NCBI GenBank assembly: GCA_036274895.1
Contig: DASUEU010000033.1
Location: forward strand, 44,250 to 108,249
Reading direction: 5' to 3'
From: CALMKX01 sp036274895
GTDB taxonomy: Bacteria > Acidobacteriota > Thermoanaerobaculia > Multivoradales > SZUA-115
DNA: 64,000 nucleotides
Shown here: positions 1 to 8,500 of the stretch, one piece after another
Layout of the letters: every line of letters begins with the position of its first letter
How positions within the stretch are numbered: the stretch's first letter is position 1
The notes under the pieces: generated by a model
The model's input: only the letters and a program-made list of their open reading frames with translations
What the model was told of the DNA's origin: nothing
Database searches by the model: none
Translations under genes and position numbers: made by a program

Positions 1-28
1 GGAGCGGCACTCTAGCTGGAGGAGCGGC

Positions 29-2497
29 TCAGAACTTGACTCGTGCCGAGGCGCCGAAGGTCCGCGGCTGGTTGGTGAGGAAGCCCACTCGGGCGCGGGT
101 GCCGCGCTCCTGGTCGAGGGCGAGCAGAGCTCGCTCGTCGGTGACGTTGTTGATGAACAAGGCCACATCCCACTGGTCGTTGAGGAAACCGACCCGCAGG
201 TTGAGGAGGTCGTAGGCCGGCAGCTCGGGATCGAAGGTGAAGGTGCTCTGGGTCAGCGGGCCGCCGATGGTGTTGGGTGCGAACGAGTTGAGGTTGACTC
301 TGCCGAAGCCGTCGGCCTGGTCGCCGATCTGGGTGAAACGCGAGCCGATGTATTGATAGGTTGCCGTGAAGTACGCGAGCCAGGTGTTGAATACCGGCCG
401 CTGATAAGTCGCCGCTGCCACGGCCTGGAACTTCGGCACGGTGGGCAGGCGGTTGCCCTCCTCGATTCCCGACACCACGCTGACGTTACCGGCGGCATCG
501 GTCGAGGTCAGGGTCGAGCGCAGCTCGGAGTCGGCGTAGCTGGCCGAGACGGCGAAGTCGAAGTTCGGATTGGGCGCCGCCGAGACCTCGAGCTCGAGGC
601 CCACGCTGCGGGCCTTGGGCACGTTGAAGACCACGCGCGACGAGCACGAGCCGGCGGTGACGGTTGCCTGCAAGTCCTCGATGTCCATGTAGAAGGCGGC
701 AACGTTGACGTTACCCCGCCCGCCCCAAACGCTCGACTTGCTCCCCACTTCGTAGTTCCAGAGCGTCTCATCCTTCCACGCTCCCTGGCCACCGAAGGTC
801 CGCAGGTCTTCCGGCGTGCACAGTGGCACGTTGAGCGGGTCGTTGATTCCGCCCAGCCGGAAGCCTCTGGAAACCTGAGCGTTGAGTGAAGTCGCATCAG
901 AAATATGGTAGCTGGCGATCAGTCGCGGCGCGAAGCCGTCCGAGGAGGTGGAGCCGGTCGAGGTCCCGGGATCGGCGAAGATGCCGTCGAAGGTCTGCAC
1001 ACGGTCCTCGTCGAAGTCGTAGTAGCGCAGGCCGCCGGTCAGATCGAGGCGATCGTTCACCGACCAGGTCGCCTCGCCGAAGAGCGCGAACTGGTCGAGC
1101 TCGTACTCGAGGTCGGAGAAGAAGAGCACGTCCCTCCGCGCGCCGAAGTTGCCCTGGGTCGGGATGCCGGTGAGGTCCTGGAAACCCGAGACCAACAGGC
1201 TCTGGCCGTAGTCGCGGTCCTGGGTGGAGTAGAAGGCGCCGGTGAGCCAGCTCAGCCGATCGTTGCCGCCGGCGAGTCGGAGCTCCTGAGAGAGCACGGT
1301 GGCCGTGGTGGCGTCGTCAAGTGGTGCATCGAGGGAATACACCCGCTCCGGCAGGCCGATGCTGCCGCCGGTGATGCTGGCGGTCAGGGCCGTGGCGTCG
1401 CGCACCACCAGCACGTCGCGGTCCGTGTAGGAGGTGATCGAGGTCAGCTCCACGCCGCCGAAGTCGTAGCTGATCTTCAAGTCGGCGAGCAGGAACTCGT
1501 CGGTGAAGGGCTCCTCGATCTGGGTGAACTGCTCGCGCTCGCCCAGGTCCACCGCCGGCCGGGTGGTGGTGAATGGGTTGCCGAGGATGTTGTAGGCGTC
1601 GACGCGGTTCCAGCCGTCCATGTTGACTTCCTGGTACAGGACCCGCGGGGCGATCGTCAGCTGCTCGTTGGGCTGGATCAGGAACGACCAGCGCACGCCC
1701 ACCCGGTCGCCGCTGTTGACGTCCTCGTTCACCGACAGCCCCGGCTGCACGGCATCGATGTAGCCGTCGTAGGTCCGGTAGTAGGCGGCGACGCGCATCG
1801 CGGCCTTCTCGCCCAGGGGCACGTTGGTCATCACCTTGGCGCTGCCGCCCAGCTCGCCGTCGGTGACCGAATTGACGGTGACCTCGCCGGAGGAATCGGT
1901 GACCCCCAGCTCGGGCTGGTTGCTGATGTAGCGCACCGTACCGGAGAGCGATCCGGCACCGAACAGGGTGCCCTGCGGGCCGCGCAAGACCTCGACGCGC
2001 GACATGTCGAAGAGATCGATGTCCGGCGTGAACAAGGAGAGGGAGAGGGGCGACTCGTCCAGGTAGATGCCCACCTGCTCCTTGACGCCCGGCTGGTCGC
2101 GCACGATCTGGCCCGCTGAGACGCCGCGCATGGCCACCTGGCTCTGGCCGGGGCCGAGGTTCTGCACCGTGAACCCCGGGACGTTCGCGGCGACACCTTC
2201 GAGATCCTCGACGCCGCGGGCGCGCAGAACCTCTTCGGTCGGTGCGGCGACGGAGAGAGGTACGTCCTGGATCGACTCCTCGCGCTTTCGCGCCGTGACC
2301 GTGATCTCTTCCGAGGTGGCATCAACCGGCTTCTCGTCGCCGGACTCGGCCGCTTCCTGCTGCGTCGGTGGAGTGTCCTGAGCGGCAGCTGCCCACGTGC
2401 CCGAAGCCAGGAGCAGCGCCAGCCCGAGCGCTCCGATGGAATGGGTAAGGGTCTCGAGTAGCTTTGCGGGGAACGAATCGGTGCCTCTCGATCTCAT
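29..2497 (-). CDS. TonB-dependent outer-membrane receptor
   Basis: This 822-residue protein is an energised outer-membrane receptor for uptake of a siderophore, vitamin or glycan; the substrate cannot be read from sequence. A signal peptide covers about residues 1-40. A TonB-box-like segment (EEITVTARKREE) lies near residue 65 and a plug domain at about 75-190, with the typical plug phrases SRVEVLRGPQGTLFGAGSLSGTV and VAMRGVSAGQ split across it. The rest is a 22-strand-type barrel that ends in the expected terminal Phe (ARVKF), so the gene is complete. A GGAGGAGGT Shine-Dalgarno sits just upstream of the ATG at 2497. ITVTARKREE-type receptors are common in sphingomonads and acidobacteria. No SusD, TonB or ExbBD gene is adjacent. 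The next minus-strand gene is 190 bp upstream, separated by an interspersed repeat. Confidence 0.93.
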   Translation of the reverse strand: MRSRGTDSFPAKLLETLTHSIGALGLALLLASGTWAAAAQDTPPTQQEAAESGDEKPVDATSEEITVTARKREESIQDVPLSVAAPTEEVLRARGVEDLEGVAANVPGFTVQNLGPGQSQVAMRGVSAGQIVRDQPGVKEQVGIYLDESPLSLSLFTPDIDLFDMSRVEVLRGPQGTLFGAGSLSGTVRYISNQPELGVTDSSGEVTVNSVTDGELGGSAKVMTNVPLGEKAAMRVAAYYRTYDGYIDAVQPGLSVNEDVNSGDRVGVRWSFLIQPNEQLTIAPRVLYQEVNMDGWNRVDAYNILGNPFTTTRPAVDLGEREQFTQIEEPFTDEFLLADLKISYDFGGVELTSITSYTDRDVLVVRDATALTASITGGSIGLPERVYSLDAPLDDATTATVLSQELRLAGGNDRLSWLTGAFYSTQDRDYGQSLLVSGFQDLTGIPTQGNFGARRDVLFFSDLEYELDQFALFGEATWSVNDRLDLTGGLRYYDFDEDRVQTFDGIFADPGTSTGSTSSDGFAPRLIASYHISDATSLNAQVSRGFRLGGINDPLNVPLCTPEDLRTFGGQGAWKDETLWNYEVGSKSSVWGGRGNVNVAAFYMDIEDLQATVTAGSCSSRVVFNVPKARSVGLELEVSAAPNPNFDFAVSASYADSELRSTLTSTDAAGNVSVVSGIEEGNRLPTVPKFQAVAAATYQRPVFNTWLAYFTATYQYIGSRFTQIGDQADGFGRVNLNSFAPNTIGGPLTQSTFTFDPELPAYDLLNLRVGFLNDQWDVALFINNVTDERALLALDQERGTRARVGFLTNQPRTFGASARVKF

Positions 2498-2610
2498 GAG
2501 ACCTCCTCCAATACACAGGCCATCAGGCGGGAATGCCCGACGCGGATTCAGTGCGGGAGTGCAAGCTTCAATGCTGGGGGCATTCTAACGCCTCCACAGA
2601 GCAAGTGTCA

Positions 2611-2629
2611 CCGAAATGGCTGGCACCTT
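2611..2629 (-). repeat. Short interspersed palindromic repeat, copy 1
   Basis: On the minus strand this reads AAGGTGCCAGCCATTTCGG, the asymmetric CCAGCCATTTCGG subtype of the repeat family found between 2.6 and 16.1 kb. It lies between the TonB receptor and the FAD oxidoreductase gene. Confidence 0.75.
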
Positions 2630-2685
2630 GGTGGCAGGTTTCGCGAGAGCCGCGCTCTGGCGACGGCAGGGGATTCGGATGGGGC

Positions 2686-3909
2686 CTAACCGAAGCGCGC
2701 CAGGGAGAACTTCTTCTCGGGTGCGCGCTTTCCCAGGACCGTGGTGGCCACCAACTCGCCCAGGGCGGGGCCGAACTTGAAGCCATGACCCGAGCCGCCG
2801 CCCAGCAGCCAGAGATTCTCGGCGCGCGGGTGGCGGTCGAAGACGAAGTGGCCGTCCGCGCTGTTCTCGTACTGGCAGACGCGCGACTCGAGGAGGGGTG
2901 CGTCGCGCAAGGCGGGGAAGCGCCGGGCGAGGAGAGCCCGGGCCGCGGCCAGGCTCTCCTTCGAGGCGAGCCGCTCGCCGTGGGTGGGATCGAAGTCCGG
3001 GCCGCGGCTGTCGTCCGCCACTTTGAAGCCGCGCCAGCGGTTGCCGGGGATGCCGTACCACAGGGCGGCACCCTCCTCGACCCACACCGGCAGGCTGCTG
3101 TCGCCGAAGCGGCTGTCGCCCGCCGGGGCACCGAAGAAGAACACCTCCTGGCGAGTGGGCCGGATGCGTGCCCCTGGCACATCGGGGAAGACTTGGCCCA
3201 GCCAGGGGCCGCAGGCGAAGAGGTAGGCGTCGGCCGTGAGGGTGGAGCCGGTCGACAGTGCGGCGCCGTCCAGGCCGCCGCCGGCACCGAAGAGGGGCCG
3301 GGCCTCGGCCTGGAGAAACGTCCCACCTTCGCGCACCAGAGCCTCGGCCACGGCCTGGCAGGCCTGCCGGGCCAGCAGGTAGCCGGCACCCGGCTCCCAG
3401 AGGGCCCAGCGCAGACCGTCGAAATCGATCTGGGGGTAGCGCTTGCGGCACTCCTCGGCAGAGAGCTCGCGGTGCTCGATGCCGAGGTCGCGCAGGATGG
3501 GCAGGGCGTCTTTGACCAGGGAGTCCTGGGGGCCAGTGACCATCCAGAGCGCGCCCGTGCGGGCGAAGAAGCGCTCCCGGAAGATGGCCTGATGCTCCAG
3601 CCAGAGCGTGAGGGCCCTGCCCGCCAGCTCGGTGTAGAAGCGGTCGGCGCCGTAGGTCTGGCGGATGACGCGGGTCTCGCCGCCGGAGCTCGCGCGTGAG
3701 TTTCCGGGGCCCCAGGTGTCGACCAGGGTGACCTCGGCCCCGGCCCGGCGCAGCATCAAGGCCGACCAGCCGCCGAAGGCGCCCGCCCCGACGACCACGA
3801 CGCGCAGGGGCTTGGTGGTGGAGGTCTGCGCCAGGGAGCGCGGCGAGACCGCGGCGGCGGCGCCGAGGGCGGCGAAAGACCGGAGGAAGGTCCGACGGCT
3901 GGTGCTCAT
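2686..3909 (-). CDS. Tat-exported FAD-dependent oxidoreductase (sarcosine oxidase/DAO family)
   Basis: A 407-residue flavoprotein of the D-amino-acid-oxidase/monomeric sarcosine-oxidase family, likely oxidising a secondary or N-methylated amine in the periplasm. The N-terminus carries a twin-arginine signal (MSTSRRTFLRSFAALGAA...), followed by the FAD dinucleotide motif GAGAFGGWSALMLRRAGAEV at about residues 40-60. The downstream pattern, with a GGGSGHGFKFGPALGEL-type C-terminal FAD loop, fits this family. The reading frame is open up to 4062, but that extension translates copies of the interspersed repeat (EVPGTCEVPGT). The ATG at 3909, which begins the Tat signal, is therefore preferred. 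The usual covalent-flavin Cys was not verified. The substrate is unknown. Confidence 0.85.
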   Translation of the reverse strand: MSTSRRTFLRSFAALGAAAAVSPRSLAQTSTTKPLRVVVVGAGAFGGWSALMLRRAGAEVTLVDTWGPGNSRASSGGETRVIRQTYGADRFYTELAGRALTLWLEHQAIFRERFFARTGALWMVTGPQDSLVKDALPILRDLGIEHRELSAEECRKRYPQIDFDGLRWALWEPGAGYLLARQACQAVAEALVREGGTFLQAEARPLFGAGGGLDGAALSTGSTLTADAYLFACGPWLGQVFPDVPGARIRPTRQEVFFFGAPAGDSRFGDSSLPVWVEEGAALWYGIPGNRWRGFKVADDSRGPDFDPTHGERLASKESLAAARALLARRFPALRDAPLLESRVCQYENSADGHFVFDRHPRAENLWLLGGGSGHGFKFGPALGELVATTVLGKRAPEKKFSLARFG

Positions 3910-3957
3910 GGGCGGGATCTCCGGCGCGACTCTAGCGCAACCGCCCGACAACGCCAC

Positions 3958-3977
3958 GAGGTGCCAGCCATTTCGGG
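3958..3977 (+). repeat. Short interspersed palindromic repeat, copy 2
   Basis: GAGGTGCCAGCCATTTCGGG, asymmetric subtype. It lies upstream of the FAD oxidoreductase start and begins a cluster of four copies. Confidence 0.75.
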
Positions 3978-3991
3978 AGCGCACCACCACG

Positions 3992-4028
3992 GAGGTGCCA
4001 GGCACTTCGCAGGTGCCAGGCACTTCGC
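3992..4028 (+). repeat. Two tandem interspersed repeats, copies 3 and 4
   Basis: Two head-to-tail units of (G/C)AGGTGCCAGGCACTTCGC. Each contains the palindrome GTGCCAGGCAC with one central mismatch. This is the only tandem pair in the window. Confidence 0.8.
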
Positions 4029-4048
4029 AGGATGGTCGTGCCGGGAAG

Positions 4049-4067
4049 GAGGTGTCAGACACCTCGG
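4049..4067 (+). repeat. Diverged interspersed repeat, copy 5
   Basis: GAGGTGTCAGACACCTCGG is a diverged unit in which the two arms (AGGTGTC/GACACCT) have changed together, so the dyad is kept. It lies directly downstream of the stop of the M28 peptidase gene, which is on the minus strand. Confidence 0.6.
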
Positions 4068-4079
4068 CGGGGGACCGGC

Positions 4080-5405
4080 TCAGGGCACCACGAGGCCCCA
4101 GGCCGAGGTGTCACCGCTCTCGAAGCCGTCGGTGAAGAGGGTGCTGTTGCTGTCCAAGCTGGTCTCGACCAGGAACGCCGCCGCCAGGCGGGCGAACTTG
4201 GCGGCGTGGGCGGCGCTGTTGCCGAGGGTCGCCACGGTGTCGCTCGTCGTGTGGATGGTCGGGTTGTACTGGCCGAACCGGGCCTCGAAGGCGAAGGCGG
4301 CAGGATAGCCCCGGTTGTGCCAGGGGGCGTGGTCCGAGCAGGCGTAGCCGCAGGTGGCCGACGTCCAGAGCAGGCCGGGCTGGTAGGTCTCGAGCAGGTC
4401 GACCAAGAAGGCGGTGAGGGTCGCGTTGGTCCAATCCGAGATGAAGGCCACGTCCTCGGCCGAGCCGTGGTAGCCGGTCATGTCCTGCTGGAGCACCGCA
4501 ACGACGTTGGCGCCGGCGGTCTGGTAAGCCGCGGCGAGGTCGTTGGAGCCCCGCAGCCCCACCTCCTCGGCCGCGTAGGCCATGACACGGACCGTGCGCT
4601 GGGGCGCGAAGCCCGAGGCCAGAACCACGCGGACCACTTCGGAGAGGGTCGCCACCCCCGAAGCGTCGTCGTCAGCGCCCGGGGCGTTGCAGCTTGGATT
4701 GCCCGAGCAACCGGAAGAGATCGAGTCCTGGTGGGCGCCGAGGACGATGATCTGGTCCGCGAGGCTGGTGCCGGGGATGGTCAGCACCACCGAGGGTTGC
4801 GGAGTGACCCCGGCCGGATGGGTCACCAGCTCGACGGTCACTTCCGGCCGGCCGGCGGCGTAGCCCGCCCAGAGGTTCTTGATCCAGTTCGCCGACGAGG
4901 TGCCCGAGGCGTGCGCGTGGTAGCGGTTCGGGAAGCCGGTGGAAAGGGTGGTGACGGTGGCGAGGATCTGCGCCTCGTCGACGGCCCCCGCCACCTGTGC
5001 CACCCAAGCCGGCTGGTCGATGGCGAAGGGCAGGGTGCCCTCGGTCCGGCGTTCGAGGGAGGCCACCCGGGCCAGCTCCGCCTGGCCGTCCGCGAGGCTC
5101 TGATGGGCCATGAAGCCGCCGCAGCGGGCGAGCTCCGTGTGTAAGCGCTGGCTCAGCTCGGCCACTCGCACGGAGGGAATGCGCGTCAGCACCACCCCCT
5201 CCGCCTCGCCCAGCCGAGGCAGCGGCAGCAGCCAGCTCGCGGTCGCGTAGGCCTCGCGGTCCAAGGTGATCCAGACCTCGTCCCCGGCGTCGTCGGCAGC
5301 TCGGGTGGTGAACGGAAGACCGGGAGCGAGGGCCAGCAGGGCGAAGCAGGCGAGGATCCTGAGGAAAGAACGGCCCGGAACAGCTGCCGAACGATCGGGT
5401 GTCAT
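4080..5405 (-). CDS. Secreted M28-family metallopeptidase with C-terminal DGFESGD tag
   Basis: A 441-residue zinc aminopeptidase of the M28 (leucyl aminopeptidase-like) family. A signal peptide (RSFLRILACFALLALAPGLP) covers roughly residues 12-40. The di-zinc site is recognisable in order: GAHQDS (about 223), GADDDASGVA (about 243), AAEEVGLRGS (about 278), QQDMTGY (about 306) and IHTTSDT (about 383). These match the usual GAHxDS, GADDNxSG, EExGLxGS, DMxG and IHxxxD ligands. The protein ends with LFTDGFESGDTSAW plus six residues, a tag shared with two other secreted proteins in this window. The ATG at 5405 is chosen because it starts the signal peptide; the open frame continues upstream through the antisense of the neighbouring gene. 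Confidence 0.9.
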   Translation of the reverse strand: MTPDRSAAVPGRSFLRILACFALLALAPGLPFTTRAADDAGDEVWITLDREAYATASWLLPLPRLGEAEGVVLTRIPSVRVAELSQRLHTELARCGGFMAHQSLADGQAELARVASLERRTEGTLPFAIDQPAWVAQVAGAVDEAQILATVTTLSTGFPNRYHAHASGTSSANWIKNLWAGYAAGRPEVTVELVTHPAGVTPQPSVVLTIPGTSLADQIIVLGAHQDSISSGCSGNPSCNAPGADDDASGVATLSEVVRVVLASGFAPQRTVRVMAYAAEEVGLRGSNDLAAAYQTAGANVVAVLQQDMTGYHGSAEDVAFISDWTNATLTAFLVDLLETYQPGLLWTSATCGYACSDHAPWHNRGYPAAFAFEARFGQYNPTIHTTSDTVATLGNSAAHAAKFARLAAAFLVETSLDSNSTLFTDGFESGDTSAWGLVVP

Positions 5406-5460
5406 GGCGCGAACACTAACCCAAGTCAGCGGCCCGAGGGGAAAGCGGGCCGGCCCTCCC

Positions 5461-5478
5461 AGGTGCCAGCCATTTGGG
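5461..5478 (+). repeat. Short interspersed palindromic repeat, copy 6
   Basis: AGGTGCCAGCCATTTGGG, asymmetric subtype. It abuts a 14-nt perfect palindrome (GGGAGACGTCTCCC, 5476-5489) and the terminator-like hairpin of the upstream nuclease gene. Confidence 0.7.
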
Positions 5479-5486
5479 AGACGTCT

Positions 5487-5514
5487 CCCCGCCCACGCCG
5501 GAGCGTGGACGGGG
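5487..5514 (-). terminator. Hairpin downstream of the DUF11 nuclease gene
   Basis: In minus-strand RNA, CCCCGUCCACGC and GCGUGGGCGGGG form a 12-bp stem (one G-U pair) closed by a 4-nt loop. It begins about 20 nt after the stop codon at 5534. No U-tract follows, so it may act as an RNA 3' end stabiliser rather than a classical intrinsic terminator. Confidence 0.5.
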
Positions 5515-5533
5515 AAGGCCCGTGAGGGTAGGT

Positions 5534-8500
5534 CTACGCCCGACGCGACCTCCGGCCGAGCAGGCCGAGGCCCAGACCGGCGAGCAGGAGCGCCAGGAGC
5601 GCCAGGCCCGCGGTGTCGAGGGCCGGGATGTCGATCGCCGGCATCCCGACCACCACGAAGCCCGTGGGGTCCCCGGCGGCGGTGGTCGAGATGTCGTCGC
5701 TCACCGCGCTGGCTTCGTTGGTGCCGTTGCCGTCGCCGTCGAAGGACAGCGTCGCCTGGTTGGTGATGGTGGTATCCGGCGCCACGTCGGCGGCGATCGT
5801 CGCCACGATGGTGATCGTCACCGAGGCGCCGGGCAGGAGCGAGCCGTTCCAGGTCACCGTGTTGGTGCCCAGGGTCGCGGTCGCCGTGCCCGAGGTGGCC
5901 GAGGCGGAGACCAGCGCCAGCTCCGGCGGTAGCACGTCGGTCAGCTCGGGCCCCGGGTTGTCGGCCTGCACGCGGTTCGAGGTGTTGGTCACCACCACGG
6001 TGTAGTTCACGTCGCCACCCGGCTGGAAGTCGCCGTCGACGCTCTTGGTTGCCGCGAGCGCGGCCGGCGAGAGCACCGCCGTCGAGGACGGCGCCGTGAC
6101 CAGGATCGGCTGGCCGTCGTCGCTGGCGGAAAGCTCGGCCTGGTTCGAGATCGTGGAGCCGGCCGGGGCCAGCAGCCCCACCTCGACCACCAGGGTGAAG
6201 ACGGCGCTGCCCGCCGGCATGCCCGCGGTGGTGCTGCAGGTGACGGTGCCACTGGCGCCCACGGCGGGCGTGGTGCAGCTCCAGCCGGCCGGCGACGCCA
6301 GGGACACGAAGGTGGTGTCCGCGGGCAGCGGATCGGTGAGCGTGGCGCTGTCCAGAGGCTGACCGGAGCTGTTGGTGGCGGTCAGGGTGTAGGTCAGCGG
6401 GTCGAGGGTCTGCACCGGGTCCGGCGTGTCGGTCTTGATCAGCGCCACCTGCATGCCCGGGTTGGACACCGTGGTCTGGGCCGTGGCCGAGCCGTTGCCC
6501 GGATTGGGGTCGGGCGAGGTGGCGGAGACCGTGGCCGTGTTGTTGAGCACGGTGCCGTGGGAGACGCTGGCCTGGACGGTGACCACCAGGGTGAACACGG
6601 CGCTGCCCGGGGCGAAGCTGGCGATCGAGCAAGTGACGGTGCCACCCGAGCCCACGGCCGGGGTGGTGCAGCTCCAGCCGCCCGGCGAGCTCAAGGAGAC
6701 GAAGGTCGTGCCGGCCGGCAAGGTGTCGCTCATGCTGACCGTGGTGCCGAAGCTCGGGCCGGCGTTGGTGACGGTCACCGTGTAGGTGAGGTTGTTGCCG
6801 GCGGTCACCGGGTCGGGGGTATCCGTCTTGGTGATCGAGAGGTCGGCCGAGGCGGCGACCGTGGTGGTGGCGGTGGCGCTCTCGTTTCCCGAGCTGGGGT
6901 CGGGGGTCGTCGAGGTGACCGTCGCGGTGTTGGAGAGGACCGTGCCGGCGGCCACCGAAGGCGCGACCGCCACGGTGAGGGTGAAGACGGCGTTGCCGAC
7001 GGCGAAGGCCGGGTTGGAGCAGGAGACCGTGCCGCCCGAGCCCACGGCCGGGGTGGTGCAGCTCCAGCCGCCGGGCGAAGCAAGCGAGACGAAGGTGGTG
7101 CCGGCCGGCAGGGTGTCGGAGACCGAGGCGCTGGCCGCCACGGCTGGACCGTTGTTGGTGGCAGTGATGGTGTAGACCAGGTTGGTTCCGGCCACCACCG
7201 GATCGGTGCCGTCGGTCTTGGTCATCGCGAGGTCGGCACCGCCGAAGGCGGCCACCTCGAAGTAGGCCACCAGCGGGTCGTGGTCGGCCAGCCGGATGGC
7301 GTTGGCCGCGTTGTTGCGGGCGGTCTCCGGGAAGTCAGCGTTGATCCGCGGGTGCTCCAGGCGGTGGGAGAGGGTGTCGGTGATCAGGGGCTGGTTGACC
7401 AGCGCGTGGTCGAGGGACTGGGCGTTGCCGTCGAAGATGAAGGAGTAGCGGTCGCTGGCGGGGGGCGAGTCGAAGAGGTTGTCGAAGTCCGGGTTGACCA
7501 GGTCGATGCCGTCCCCGGGCACGGCGGTCTGGTTGTCCGGGGACGGTGTGCCGTCGATCACTCCCATCGAGTCACCCAGCCCGTCGTTGACCTCGAAGGC
7601 GTTGAAGTCGCCCACCAGGACGATGTGCTCGGCGGGGTCGCCGACCTGCCGTGCCTGCACCAGGTTGGCCAGGAACTCGGCCTGCTGCTGCCGCTTGGCG
7701 CGCACCCGCTCGCCCACCGTGGCCCAGCCGTTCGAGCCGGCGCTGGGGTCCGAGGCGCCGTTCAAGGAGCGCAGGTGGTTGACGATCACCACGATGGGGA
7801 AGCTCGTCCCGTTCGGGTGGTTGACGATCGCGTCGAGCACCAGGGAGGGCCGGTCGTTGAGTAGCTCGCTGGAGCTGTCGGGGTTGACGAAGAGGGTGGC
7901 GGCGCCCTCCTGGGTGACGCTCACCACGGTCACCCGCGGTGTGGCGCCGAAGACCGTGGCCGTCTTGACCAGGAAGCCCACGTCGATGCCGCCGACGTCA
8001 TTGCCTTCCACCAGGAACGACGCGTAGATCGGGTCGGGCTGGCTGTTGGCGATGGCATCGGCGCTGATGCGCGCGGCCAGGGCCTGGAGAGTGGTCAAGT
8101 TCTCGATCTCGACGACGCCGATGATGTCCGGGAAGCGCAGGAAGTTGCGGATGCCGATCGAGGCCTTGTTGAGCCGGTTGTCGAAGGCCGTGGCGGTGAG
8201 CACCGGCTCGCCGATGCCCGGGTCGTTCACCGTGTCGAAGAAGCGCTGGAGGTTGTAGGCCGCGACGGTGAACTCCAGGGATGTTGGCGGGGTCACGGCC
8301 ACGGCCGTGGGGCCACCGGCCACGGTGGGAGGCGTCGGTGGGTCCGGGTTGATGCTGTAGGTGCGGAAGGTGTAGTCCATGGGACCCACCAGGTTCGAGA
8401 CCACGGCGCCGGCGCCGACGTCGATGGCGACGGAGCCGGTCAAGTTGTCGCTGTCCACCCGGATGCGCTCGGGGTTCGCGTCGAAGCGGGGGATGGGCGG

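Noticed and set aside
5406..6632. Upstream extension of the M28 peptidase frame
   Set aside because: It is the out-of-frame shadow of the DUF11 nuclease gene on the same strand; the signal peptide begins at 5405.
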